DNA of 32,994 bases, from positions 1-32,994 of the forward strand of contig ONJQ01000027.1 in assembly GCA_900318175.1 (NCBI GenBank), given 5' to 3'. Under the pieces are notes generated by a model. It made no database searches. It saw nothing but the letters and a program-made list of their open reading frames with translations, and was not told the origin of the DNA. The translations under genes were made by a program, and so were the position numbers. The stretch comes from an uncultured Bacteroidales bacterium. Lineage in GTDB: Bacteria > Bacteroidota > Bacteroidia > Bacteroidales > P3. This document shows, piece by piece, positions 1-7,471 of this stretch (positions are counted from its first letter, which is position 1; every line of letters starts with the position of its first letter).

Positions 1-336
1 AATGTGTTTACGGAACCCTGACAATAGTTTTTGCACGGATTCCATCCTTCCGTCGATTCGACTCATGTCGTCTATGTATCCAAGAGTGTATGAAATAAAC
101 AACTGTGTTTCCACTTCGGCCAATGAACCTGACGCTATATTAAGGAAATGGTACAATTCCTTATTGGTCCCACGCCCGCATCCTTCGGCAATGTTTGAAG
201 GAATGGAAACCACCGCTCGGCGTATTTGCAATGAGAGTCCATACTCTTCATTTTTGGGGAAGTCTGTCAATAAATCATAAACCTCTTTTACAAGTACAAC
301 GCTTTCCTGCCAGACCTTCAAGTCGCGGTGATACAT
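1..336 (-). CDS. four-helix-bundle protein (23S rRNA intervening-sequence / S23 family), 3' end cut by window
   Basis: Reading the minus strand from the ATG at 336 gives 112 codons without a stop, running off the window at base 1. The protein starts MYHRDLKVWQ and contains the family hallmarks SLQIRRAVVSIPSNIAEGCGR at about residues 42-62 and a second helix pair beginning ELYHFLNIA. These match the small four-helix-bundle family first found in 23S rRNA intervening sequences and related to the Avd accessory protein of diversity-generating retroelements. Stand-alone copies are common in Bacteroidota, and their function is not established. The frame stays open upstream of 336 as far as a stop near 403, but MYHRDLKVW is the usual N-terminus, so 336 is preferred. 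It lies 77 bases downstream of serC on the same strand, just past a strong inverted repeat, so it may be transcribed separately. No reverse transcriptase or variable repeat is visible in the window. Confidence 0.85.
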   Translation of the reverse strand, partial: MYHRDLKVWQESVVLVKEVYDLLTDFPKNEEYGLSLQIRRAVVSIPSNIAEGCGRGTNKELYHFLNIASGSLAEVETQLFISYTLGYIDDMSRIDGRMESVQKLLSGFRKHI

Positions 337-343
337 AGGTAAA

Positions 344-413
344 TCCAAAAACGGAAGAGTGAATAGTGATTCCTTATGTAATGTCGAATCACTATTCACT
401 TTTCACTATTCAC
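344..413 (-). terminator. 15-bp inverted repeat plus direct repeat after serC; possible terminator
   Basis: Bases 358-372 and 386-400 form a perfect 15-bp inverted repeat around a 13-base loop. On the minus strand the hairpin is followed, five bases on, by a run of five T (347-351), so it could end serC transcription. The 11-base TCACTATTCAC occurs twice (389-399 and 403-413), making a direct repeat that overlaps one arm. The element ends only about ten bases before the four-helix-bundle start codon. Confidence 0.5.
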
Positions 414-1529
414 TTATTTGTTGGCTTTCTCGAAGTCCTGCATGCACTGGACGAGAGCCTCAACGGCCTCGACGGGGCAAGCGTTGTAGAGGCTGGCGCG
501 GAAGCCGCCGACGCTGCGGTGACCCTTGATACCAACCATGCCGCGCTCCTTGGCGAAAGCCATGAAGGCATCCTGCAGGTTCTCGCGACCCTCGGCCATC
601 ACCCAGCAGTGGTTCATGATGGAACGGTCTTCCTTCTCGGCAGTACCGCGGAACATGCTGTTGCGGTCGATTTCCTCATAAAGCATGGCGCTCTTCTTGA
701 GGTTGATCTTGTTCATGTTCTCAACACCGCCGATGGTGTCCTTAACCCACTTCAGGGTCTCGTGCATGACGAAGATGGCGCTCACCGGAGGAGTGTTGAA
801 CATGGAGATGTTCTTAGCCTCTTCGGCAGCGTGGGTGCGGAAGTCCACCATGGTGGGCAGGGGGTTCATGTACTGGCGGTCGGTGATCTTGCCGAGGATG
901 TCCTTGCGGACGATGTAGAAGGTGACACCGGCAGGGCCTACGTTCTTCTGGGCACCGCCATAGATGAGACCATATTTCTTCACGTCGACGGGACGGCTCA
1001 TGATGTCGGAGCTCATGTCGGCAACAAGCATGACGTTGTTAATCTCGCTGGCGTCGAAATCGCGGCGAATCTCGGTACCGTAGATGGTGTTGTTAGTGGT
1101 GATGTGGAAGTAGTCGGCATCGGCAGGAACGGTCCAACCCTTGGGGATGTAGCTGTAGGTCTTGTCTTCGGAAGAAGCGACAATCACGGTCTCGCCGAAG
1201 TTCTTAGCCTCTTTGGCGGCTTTCTTTGCCCACACGCCGGTCTGCAGATAGGCAGCCTTCTTGTTGAGCAGGTTGGCGGGGACATCCATGAAGCCGGTGC
1301 TGGCACCACCACCGAGGAAAAGGATTTCGTATTCGGCGGGGATGTTCAACAGGTCGCGCCACAGCTGGCGGGTTTCTTCCATGGTGCGCTCCCAACCGGG
1401 GGTACGGTGGGAAATCTCGAGCAGACCGATACCGGTGTTGTCGAAGTCGCGGATGGCATTGATGGTGGACTCAATGGCCTCTTTTGGCAGGACGCAGGGG
1501 CCTGCATTGAAATTATAAGCTGTTTTCAT
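414..1529 (-). CDS. serC: phosphoserine aminotransferase SerC
   Basis: SerC is a PLP-dependent class V aminotransferase that makes 3-phosphoserine from 3-phosphohydroxypyruvate and glutamate. It is needed for serine synthesis and also acts in pyridoxal phosphate synthesis. The 371-aa product starts MKTAYNFNAGPC, the family's typical N-terminus. It contains HRTPGW (about 41-46), FLGGGAS (71-77) and the cofactor lysine motif GGAQKNVGPAG with K195. The C-terminus has GHRSVGGFRASLYNA. The reading frame extends 34 codons further upstream, but that part is Lys/Asn-rich with no family similarity, so the ATG at 1529 is chosen. A TAnnTTTG element lies about 63 bases upstream. Serine synthesis partner SerA is not adjacent, although an uncharacterised D-2-hydroxyacid dehydrogenase lies at 4441-5376 on the other strand. 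Confidence 0.96.
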   Translation of the reverse strand: MKTAYNFNAGPCVLPKEAIESTINAIRDFDNTGIGLLEISHRTPGWERTMEETRQLWRDLLNIPAEYEILFLGGGASTGFMDVPANLLNKKAAYLQTGVWAKKAAKEAKNFGETVIVASSEDKTYSYIPKGWTVPADADYFHITTNNTIYGTEIRRDFDASEINNVMLVADMSSDIMSRPVDVKKYGLIYGGAQKNVGPAGVTFYIVRKDILGKITDRQYMNPLPTMVDFRTHAAEEAKNISMFNTPPVSAIFVMHETLKWVKDTIGGVENMNKINLKKSAMLYEEIDRNSMFRGTAEKEDRSIMNHCWVMAEGRENLQDAFMAFAKERGMVGIKGHRSVGGFRASLYNACPVEAVEALVQCMQDFEKANK

Positions 1530-1591
1530 TTGATTTGAATTTAAAAGTGTTATACTTATTTTCTTACTTTTTTTCGTCTGAATTCTGTTTG

Positions 1592-1599
1592 CAAAGTTA
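1592..1599 (-). promoter_or_regulatory. Bacteroidota -7 element for serC
   Basis: On the minus strand these bases read TAACTTTG, a full match to the Bacteroidota -7 consensus TAnnTTTG. No clear -33 TTG is seen at the usual 19-21 base distance. Transcription would start near 1585, giving a leader of about 55 bases before the serC ATG. Confidence 0.5.
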
Positions 1600-1789
1600 C
1601 TCTTTTTTTTAATAATATTGATATATTTCATGTAAAAAAAATTTTCAGGGCAAAAAAGAGGGGTTTTGCGTCCGAGGGGTAAGGGGCCTGGAAGGGGCGT
1701 AGGACGGGCGTTTGGGCAGGACGAGGCGCGGAACAGGATGAGTGAGTTGGGTCTTTTTTTCTAACCGCGAACAGGGTCAAAAAAAAATA

Positions 1790-1797
1790 TACTTTTG
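1790..1797 (+). promoter_or_regulatory. possible -7 element (TAnnTTTG) next to a DnaA box
   Basis: The bases read TACTTTTG, matching the Bacteroidota -7 consensus. A transcript from here would begin close to 1805, immediately before or inside the DnaA box at 1808-1816, a layout that would fit DnaA self-repression. No -33 TTG was found at the right spacing, and the leader to dnaA would be about 550 bases long. Confidence 0.3.
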
Positions 1798-1807
1798 AAC
1801 TGGTTTG

Positions 1808-1816
1808 TGTGGATAA
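1808..1816 (-). promoter_or_regulatory. DnaA box (perfect consensus)
   Basis: The plus strand reads TGTGGATAA, the exact reverse complement of the DnaA box TTATCCACA. It lies 540 bases upstream of dnaA in AT-rich DNA. A perfect 9-mer can occur by chance, but its position next to dnaA favours a real site. Confidence 0.55.
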
Positions 1817-1968
1817 AAAAACATGCTTTTGAGGATTAGCGAGTTAAAAAAAGAGGGGGTCCAAAGTGGTGTGTGATTATCAGTATTTTGTGAGCAAATA
1901 GCTATAAAACAGTTCGTTGAAGAAGTTATTAATCAATATCAAACTACGGGTCAATGAGTTGGTTGGGT

Positions 1969-1977
1969 TATCAACAA
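1969..1977 (+). promoter_or_regulatory. DnaA-box-like 9-mer
   Basis: The bases read TTATCAACA, one mismatch from TTATCCACA. It is in the opposite orientation to the perfect box, 152 bases away. It is a plausible weaker DnaA site. Confidence 0.35.
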
Positions 1978-2191
1978 AAAGCAGCCTGAGGGGTGAAAAA
2001 TCGAAAAAAAATCTTGAAAAACGGAAAAAAAAGCGTATATTACGAAGGCTCGAAAAAGGGGGAGAAAGCGTAAAAGGGTTATTTTTCAGTTTTTTTGAGA
2101 GGGTGCTGTTGTGGATGGGGTGCGGAAAGGTGCCGTTGCTTTATATTTTTTTCTTGAAAAGTGCAAATTTATTTTTCACCTTGGTGGGTGA

Positions 2192-2199
2192 TATTTTTG
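2192..2199 (+). promoter_or_regulatory. possible proximal dnaA -7 element
   Basis: The bases read TATTTTTG, matching TAnnTTTG. A start near 2206 would give a leader of about 150 bases before the dnaA ATG. No TTG at the 19-21 base distance is seen, so this is suggestive only. Confidence 0.35.
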
Positions 2200-2354
2200 T
2201 TGCATTTTTGCATTACGAACGTCGGATGGAGGATGGTTCATAAGTGATACAGAGACAGAGCGCGGGGCAGTCTTTTCAACAGGCCGATGTTTGAAAAACG
2301 CGGAAAAAGCGACCACACGCAGCCCCTCCGCACCAACAAACGAAACTAAGGAAA

Positions 2355-3836
2355 ATGAACAATAATAACGAAACACAACAGAGGACAATGGAGAAGGACT
2401 ACCAGAAAGTATGGGAAGAGTGCCTGGGCTTCATCAAGGACAACTTGACAGGCAAGGAGAACGAAAAGGTGTTCAGCACATGGTTTGAACCCATCGTTCC
2501 ACTGAAACTGGACGGCAACACCCTTATTATTAAAGTGCCGAGTCCCTTCTTCTACGAGTGGTTGGAGCAGAACTATGCCGACCTGCTGAAAAGAGCCATA
2601 CAGCTGACTCTTGGCAACGAGGCATGCCTGCAATACAGCGTGGTGATGGACACGAGCATTGTCGAGCAGCCTATCACCACCCGCATGCCCTCGACGGGCA
2701 GGCAGTCGACCGTAAACCAGCCGCGCGACGTGCCTATGGACATCCGCCGGGGCGATACCCGCGAGTTTCCTAACCCATTTGTGATTCCCGGTATCCAAAA
2801 GGTGCGCATCAACTCGCAGCTGAGCTCGTCATACACGCTGCACAACTACGTGGAAGGCGAGTGCAACCGCCTGGCCCGCGCCGCTGGTTATGCCGTTGCA
2901 GAGAAGCCAGGCAAGACGGCTTTCAACCCCCTGATGCTGCACGGTGGCGTAGGGCTGGGCAAGACCCATTTGGCCAACGCCATTGGACTGAAGACCAAGG
3001 AGCTGCACCCAGAGTTGACCGTCCTATACGTCACTTCCGAACAGTTCATGCAGCAATATATGGACGCTGGCCGCAACGGCACCACGTCGGACTTTGTTCA
3101 TTTCTACGAGATGATTGATGTGCTGATAGTGGACGACATCCAGTTCTGGAGCAACAAGGCTGGCCGCACACAGGAGGCTTTCTTCCACATCTTCAACACA
3201 CTCCACCAAGCCGGAAAACAGATTATCATCACCAGCGACAAGGCTCCCAGCGAGTTGCAAGGCCTTGAAACACGCCTCACCTCGCGCCTCAAATGGGGAC
3301 TGGCCGCCGAGTTGCTGCCCCCCGACGTGGAGACCCGCATGAGCATACTGCGCCAGAAACTGGCCAACGACGGGGTTGAGATGCCCGACGAGGTGATAGA
3401 ATATATCGCCTACAACATTAATACCAATGTTCGCGAGCTGGAGGGAGCCCTCATCTCGTTGATGGCACAGTCGTCACTCAACCACCGCGACATCACCATC
3501 GACCTTGCCCGCCAGATGGTCGACAAGTTTGTCAAGAGCACCAACCGGGAGGTTACGATAGAATACATCCAAAAGGTTGTTTGCGACTATTTCAACATCC
3601 CCATTGAGAGCATACAGTCCCGCACACGCAAACGCGAGATTGTGCAGGCCCGACAGCTCACCATGTACTACGCTAAGAAACTCACCAAGTCGTCACTCGC
3701 CATCATCGGACTGCAGTGCGGCAACAAGGACCACGCCACCGTTCTCCACGCCTGCAAGACTGTCGCCAACCTGGCCGAGACCGACAAGCAGTTCCGTTTC
3801 TGGATTGAGGAGCTGGACAAGAAATTCAAAGAATAA
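2355..3836 (+). CDS. dnaA: chromosomal replication initiator DnaA
   Basis: DnaA is the AAA+ ATPase that binds DnaA boxes and opens the replication origin. The 493-aa protein has an N-terminal domain I (about 14-95), a short polar linker, and the AAA+ core with Walker A GGVGLGKT (197-204) and Walker B LIVDDIQF (257-264). The box VII arginine-finger stretch TSRLKWG is at 309-315. The C-terminal DNA-binding domain carries the diagnostic GNKDHATVLHA (456-466). The length is normal for the family. The ATG at 2355 is used; a second Met at residue 12 (MEKDYQKVW) is an equally likely start because domain I begins there. The next gene starts 12 bases after the stop, suggesting co-transcription. Confidence 0.97.
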   Translation: MNNNNETQQRTMEKDYQKVWEECLGFIKDNLTGKENEKVFSTWFEPIVPLKLDGNTLIIKVPSPFFYEWLEQNYADLLKRAIQLTLGNEACLQYSVVMDTSIVEQPITTRMPSTGRQSTVNQPRDVPMDIRRGDTREFPNPFVIPGIQKVRINSQLSSSYTLHNYVEGECNRLARAAGYAVAEKPGKTAFNPLMLHGGVGLGKTHLANAIGLKTKELHPELTVLYVTSEQFMQQYMDAGRNGTTSDFVHFYEMIDVLIVDDIQFWSNKAGRTQEAFFHIFNTLHQAGKQIIITSDKAPSELQGLETRLTSRLKWGLAAELLPPDVETRMSILRQKLANDGVEMPDEVIEYIAYNINTNVRELEGALISLMAQSSLNHRDITIDLARQMVDKFVKSTNREVTIEYIQKVVCDYFNIPIESIQSRTRKREIVQARQLTMYYAKKLTKSSLAIIGLQCGNKDHATVLHACKTVANLAETDKQFRFWIEELDKKFKE

Positions 3837-3848
3837 AGCGCTGCTGCC

Positions 3849-4427
3849 ATGAAAGTCCCCTTCAAGCCGGGAACACTTATCTACCCCCTGCCCGCAGTGA
3901 TGGTGAGTTGTGGCGACGAGCCGGACAACTACAACATCCTCACCATAGCCTGGACGGGAACCGTGTGCAGCGACCCGCCAATGTGCTACATCTCTGTCCG
4001 CCACGAACGGCACTCGTATGACCTGATTAAACGCACAGGCGAATTTGTCATCAACCTGACCACTACCAGTCTGGTCCATGCAACCGACTGGTGCGGTGTG
4101 CGCAGTGGCAGGGAATACAACAAATTCAAGGAGATGCACCTTACGCCCCAACAAGGGCAGGTGGTCAAGGCTCCGCTCATAGCCGAAAGCCCGCTGAACA
4201 TCGAATGTCGCGTGCGCGACATACGCCCCCTCGGCACACACGATATGTTTCTGGCCGACGTGGTGGCCGTCGATGCGGAGGACAACCTGATAGACAAAGC
4301 CACCGGGGCATTCCAGCTGAACCACGCCCAACCCATAGCCTTCTCGCACGGCAAATACTACTCCCTCGGCGAGAAACTCGGCAGCTTCGGTTTCAGCGTA
4401 AAAAAACAGAACAAACACAAACACTAA
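3849..4427 (+). CDS. flavin reductase-like, FMN-binding split-barrel protein (flavoredoxin type)
   Basis: The 192-aa cytosolic protein resembles the flavin reductase / flavoredoxin family. It begins with a PLPAVMVSCGD strand and continues with NILTIAWTGTVCSDPPM (about 29-45), which is the typical FMN-contact region. It then has GEFVINLTT (63-71) and ends with a lysine/histidine-rich tail. Such proteins bind FMN and move electrons from NAD(P)H or ferredoxin to a partner that cannot be told from sequence. It starts 12 bases after dnaA and is followed 13 bases later by a dehydrogenase gene, so all three are probably one transcript. The link with dnaA seems positional rather than functional. Confidence 0.85.
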   Translation: MKVPFKPGTLIYPLPAVMVSCGDEPDNYNILTIAWTGTVCSDPPMCYISVRHERHSYDLIKRTGEFVINLTTTSLVHATDWCGVRSGREYNKFKEMHLTPQQGQVVKAPLIAESPLNIECRVRDIRPLGTHDMFLADVVAVDAEDNLIDKATGAFQLNHAQPIAFSHGKYYSLGEKLGSFGFSVKKQNKHKH

Positions 4428-4440
4428 TTACCCATAAGCC

Positions 4441-5376
4441 ATGAAAATAGTATGCGTAGAGCCCTTAGGCATCAGCACCAGCCATTTTGAAGAACTGAAA
4501 CAGCAACTGGCCTCCACCGGCCATGAGCTGGTCTACTATATGGACCGCAACGAGCAGGCCGACACCCTGGTGGAGCGCATGCACGATGCCGACATCGTCG
4601 TCATCTCCAACATCCCCCTGCCTGCCGCTGTGCTTAGCCGCTGTCAGCATCTGCAATACCTCTCCGTGGCCTTCACCGGATTAGACCATATAGACCTCGC
4701 CTACTGCAAAGAGCACAACATCACCGTGCAGAACGCCGCAGGATACTCCACAACGGCTGTCAGCGAGCTGGCCATCGGCCTTATGCTTGACCTCATGCGC
4801 CAGATCACCCGCCTTGATGCAGCCACGCGCCAAGGTCAGGGGCGCGGCGCATTCTTGGGTCGCGAACTGCGCGGCAAGACCGTGGGTGTGGTGGGAACCG
4901 GCGCCATCGGCACCGCCACCATTCGACTGCTCTTCGCTTTTGGGTGCAAGGTGATAGCCTACAACCGCAGCCGCCATGCCGAGGTGGAACAACTGGGAGT
5001 GGAATACACAGACCTCGACACCCTGCTGCAACGCAGCGACATTGTCACACTCCATGTGCCCCTCAATGCTGAGACCAAGCACCTCATCAGCCGTGAGCGT
5101 CTCGCCATGATGAAGCCCACAGCCCTGCTCATCAACACCGCCCGCGGCAACGTGGTGGACATCCCCGCTCTTTCCGAAGCACTGAAGAACGGGCAACTGG
5201 CCGGAGCCGCTGTCGACGTCTACGAACAGGAGCCTCCCCTGCCCGCTGATCATCCCCTACTCGGAGCGCCCAACTGCATCTGCGTGCCACACATCGGCTA
5301 CGCCTCGCGCGAAGCATTTGACATCCGTGCCGACATCGTCTTCGACCACGTCAAGCAATTCCTGAGCAATAAGTAA
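4441..5376 (+). CDS. D-2-hydroxyacid dehydrogenase (NAD(P)-dependent)
   Basis: The 311-aa protein belongs to the D-isomer-specific 2-hydroxyacid dehydrogenases, which interconvert 2-keto acids and D-2-hydroxy acids. The Rossmann dinucleotide motif is GTGAIG (152-157). The catalytic residues are R235 in NTARGNVVD, E264 in YEQEPP and H284 in PHIGYAS. The N-terminal substrate domain has the expected SVAFTGLDHID (75-85). The substrate cannot be fixed from sequence: candidates are phosphoglycerate (SerA-like), glycerate/hydroxypyruvate, or lactate-type acids. There is no C-terminal ACT domain. The nearby serC makes a SerA role worth testing, but it is on the other strand and not in the same unit. 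Confidence 0.9.
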   Translation: MKIVCVEPLGISTSHFEELKQQLASTGHELVYYMDRNEQADTLVERMHDADIVVISNIPLPAAVLSRCQHLQYLSVAFTGLDHIDLAYCKEHNITVQNAAGYSTTAVSELAIGLMLDLMRQITRLDAATRQGQGRGAFLGRELRGKTVGVVGTGAIGTATIRLLFAFGCKVIAYNRSRHAEVEQLGVEYTDLDTLLQRSDIVTLHVPLNAETKHLISRERLAMMKPTALLINTARGNVVDIPALSEALKNGQLAGAAVDVYEQEPPLPADHPLLGAPNCICVPHIGYASREAFDIRADIVFDHVKQFLSNK

Positions 5377-5386
5377 CCTTTTCGGA

Positions 5387-5416
5387 TGCGATACAGGCCC
5401 AGCTGCCTTTATCGCA
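5387..5416 (+). terminator. hairpin after the dehydrogenase gene (no T-tract)
   Basis: TGCGATA (5387-5393) pairs with TATCGCA (5410-5416). Inside it AGGC (5395-5398) pairs with GCCT (5405-5408), with one C/T mismatch between the two stems and a six-base loop. It starts ten bases after the stop codon. No run of T follows on either strand, so it may be a 3' stability hairpin rather than an intrinsic terminator. Confidence 0.45.
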
Positions 5417-5752
5417 CATATGTCACCGTCCCTGTCACCACCCCAGGCCTACCCTTCGAAGTGGTGCGGGGACAGATGTATACATAGACCGACACTTGGC
5501 CTCCCGCCCCTCGGCAGATTCCGTTCCAACCCTCTTCGAAATTCTTTGTGTGGTAGTTGCAGACGCCCCAACGGGTATATACCTGCAAGACGTAGTACTT
5601 CACATTCACCCGATAGCCGCAGGAAAGGTTACACGTTGGCGAATCGGGTGTTAAGTCATACGGGAAACACCTACACCTTGTGCGCGGGAGATTGCGACAA
5701 TCACACCGCCAAGGCGTCCCGTACTGCCACAATCGCCTATCGGGATTCTCCT
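5417..5752. other. intergenic stretch with a doubtful Cys-rich ORF on the minus strand
   Basis: This 336-bp gap separates two convergent units. A minus-strand frame (5409-5732, TTG start only, 107 codons) encodes a Cys-rich sequence with segments such as VKYYVLQVYTRWGVC that looks mildly protein-like. A plus-strand frame (5420-5764) is also open. Neither has a good start, signal peptide or known motif. It may be the decayed end of a former secreted-protein gene, or non-coding. Confidence 0.25.
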
Positions 5753-6598
5753 TTAATTACTTAAACCGTACAGCCAGCTTATCTCCTCCGCCCATCGGGT
5801 GGGGTCGGGGGTCTCAAGGATGATGGGCATGTTGTCGAAACGCTGGTCATTCATAAAACGGACAAAGAAGTCGCGTCCCAAAGCCCCGTTGCCGAGCGTC
5901 TCATGACGGTCCACATGGCTGCCCGCACCTTTCTTGCTGTCGTTCAGATGGACCGCACGCAGGTAGCCGAACCCGATGACGCGCTCAAACTCATCCATCG
6001 CAAACTGGTAGCCCATCTCCGTGCTCAAGTCATAGCCTGCAGCCAAGGTATGGCACGTGTCGATGCAGACGCCCACACGACTCTTGTCCTCAATCCCCTC
6101 GATGATGCGGGCTATATGCTCAAAGCGCCAACCCAGGTTAGTCCCCTGCCCGGCGGTGTTCTCAATCACCGCCGTCACACCCTGGGTCTGGGCCAAGGCA
6201 GCGTTAATCTCACGGGCTATCTGGTCCAGGCACTCCTCCTCACCCATACGGTTCAGATGGCTTCCCGGATGGAAGTTCAGCATCGTCAGTCCCAACTGCT
6301 GGGCGCGTCGCATCTCGTCCAAGAAAGCGGCACGGCTCTTTGTCAGTGTCTCCTCGTCAGGCGAGCCGAGGTTGATCAAGTAACTGTCGTGCGGCAGCAC
6401 ATAGCTGGGTTCAAAGCCACGCTCAGCGAGAAGCTGTTTGAATGCTTCCACATCCTCCGTGGGCAGGGGTTTGCTCACCCAACTGCGCTGGTTGCGGGTG
6501 AAAAGGGCAAAAGCCTTGGCTCCGATGGCCTCGGCATTCAGGATGGCGTTACCCACGCCTCCGCTTGCGCTCACATGCGCTCCGATATATTTACTCAT
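5753..6598 (-). CDS. nfo: deoxyribonuclease IV / AP endonuclease Nfo
   Basis: Endonuclease IV cleaves DNA 5' of abasic sites in base excision repair using three zinc ions. The 281-aa protein keeps every metal ligand of the E. coli enzyme, shifted by one residue: H70, H110, E146, D180, H183, H217, D230, H232 and E262. They lie in the motifs [42 protein letters not shown] and LETP. The ATG at 6598 ([14 protein letters not shown]) is the family start; the frame also opens at a TTG four codons earlier. It is the last gene of a minus-strand series and starts 64 bases after the PAP2 gene. Confidence 0.97.
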   Translation of the reverse strand: MSKYIGAHVSASGGVGNAILNAEAIGAKAFALFTRNQRSWVSKPLPTEDVEAFKQLLAERGFEPSYVLPHDSYLINLGSPDEETLTKSRAAFLDEMRRAQQLGLTMLNFHPGSHLNRMGEEECLDQIAREINAALAQTQGVTAVIENTAGQGTNLGWRFEHIARIIEGIEDKSRVGVCIDTCHTLAAGYDLSTEMGYQFAMDEFERVIGFGYLRAVHLNDSKKGAGSHVDRHETLGNGALGRDFFVRFMNDQRFDNMPIILETPDPTRWAEEISWLYGLSN

Positions 6599-6662
6599 AA
6601 TCTTGTTCAACTTTTTTATTCATAACGAATCATCCTGCCTTTTATTGCGGTTTCTCCGCCCT

Positions 6663-7424
6663 TCAAAGGCTATAACCGATGCACACTATGGGACAGGTGG
6701 CAACAGGTGCCGCCGCCGCGTCGGACTTGGAATAGAGCTTGCTGCAAAGGTGGTAGGAAAGCAACGCACTGCCCACCCCAATAAGGGCACCAACAAGGAC
6801 GTCCGAAGGATAGTGGGCGCCGATGTAGAGGCGGCTGAAACCCACAGCCCCCGCCCAGAGGTAGGCTGGAAGCCAGCAGTACCAGCGCGGGAAAGTCAAG
6901 GCAAGACTTGTGGCGGCAGCGAAGGTGAAGCTGGTGTGGCCCGACGGGAATGAGTGACTGGCCACATGCTGCAGGCAGACGAGGTCGCCATCATAGGCCA
7001 CCCATGGACGCGGACGCTTCACCACCGCCTTCAGCCCCATCGTCGTCGCTGCACAAATGGCCAGAGCCACGGAGCTGTGCAGTGCCGGCGGCGCACCCGC
7101 ACCGTTGCCTAAGGGGGAGGTGCTGCCACTCCCACTGCACAGCGACCCTACGGCAAAAGTCAGTGCCGGCACGGGAGCAAGAACAAACGTATTGCTCACC
7201 GCCACCATGGCACGGTTGGCCGCGGGTGTGCGCCCCTGCTGCAGGTGCTTCAGGACGGAATAGTCCACACGCTGCAACCCGACCTTGGGGGCGCGAGCCG
7301 TAAGGGAGGCCGTGGCAACACGCCGCTGAGTGCTGTCAGCCGGATGGAGCGGCTCCTGCGCCAAGGCCAAGGAGCATACCACTAATGTCGTGCATAGAGC
7401 TATCAAAAACCTGACTAAACGCAT
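6663..7424 (-). CDS. PAP2-family phosphatase with signal peptide
   Basis: The 253-aa protein starts with a signal peptide (about 1-22, ending ALAQ). It carries the three PAP2 phosphatase motifs: K132 with R139-P140 (KAVVKRPRP), PSGH (160-163) and SR-x5-H-x3-D (S197, R198, H204, D208). Hydrophobic segments around these motifs fit a membrane-bound enzyme facing the periplasm. Family members dephosphorylate undecaprenyl pyrophosphate, phosphatidic acid, phosphatidylglycerol phosphate or lipid A. Recycling of the undecaprenyl carrier is possible but unproven here. The gene lies 47 bases after the PPDK-like gene and 64 bases before nfo, on the same strand. Confidence 0.9.
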   Translation of the reverse strand: MRLVRFLIALCTTLVVCSLALAQEPLHPADSTQRRVATASLTARAPKVGLQRVDYSVLKHLQQGRTPAANRAMVAVSNTFVLAPVPALTFAVGSLCSGSGSTSPLGNGAGAPPALHSSVALAICAATTMGLKAVVKRPRPWVAYDGDLVCLQHVASHSFPSGHTSFTFAAATSLALTFPRWYCWLPAYLWAGAVGFSRLYIGAHYPSDVLVGALIGVGSALLSYHLCSKLYSKSDAAAAPVATCPIVCIGYSL

Positions 7425-7471
7425 ACCGGATGTGTTAATGTGCTAATGCTTGCGTCCTGTTTCCTCCCATT

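Larger units (their letters stand above)
1632..2354. other. 723-bp non-coding dnaA upstream region, purine-rich on + strand
   Basis: No credible gene is present. The only ORF of note (1917-2243, TTG start) is Lys/Phe-rich and looks like random reading of AT-rich DNA. The plus strand is visibly rich in G and A with long A or T runs (for example 1781-1788, 1606-1613). It holds one perfect DnaA box, one near-match and two TAnnTTTG elements, listed separately. The region could be the dnaA control region or part of a replication origin. Against an origin at this point, the plus strand looks G-richer on the left and C-richer on the right, the reverse of what a bidirectional origin normally shows; this was judged by eye only. 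Confidence 0.5.

Noticed and set aside
366-1538. 390-codon open frame opposite serC
   Set aside because: It is an antisense shadow of serC; its sequence is Val/Gly/His-rich and carries no motif.
1917-2243. 108-codon Lys-rich open frame upstream of dnaA
   Set aside because: It has a TTG start, homopolymer-driven composition and no protein-like pattern, and it lies in a likely control region.
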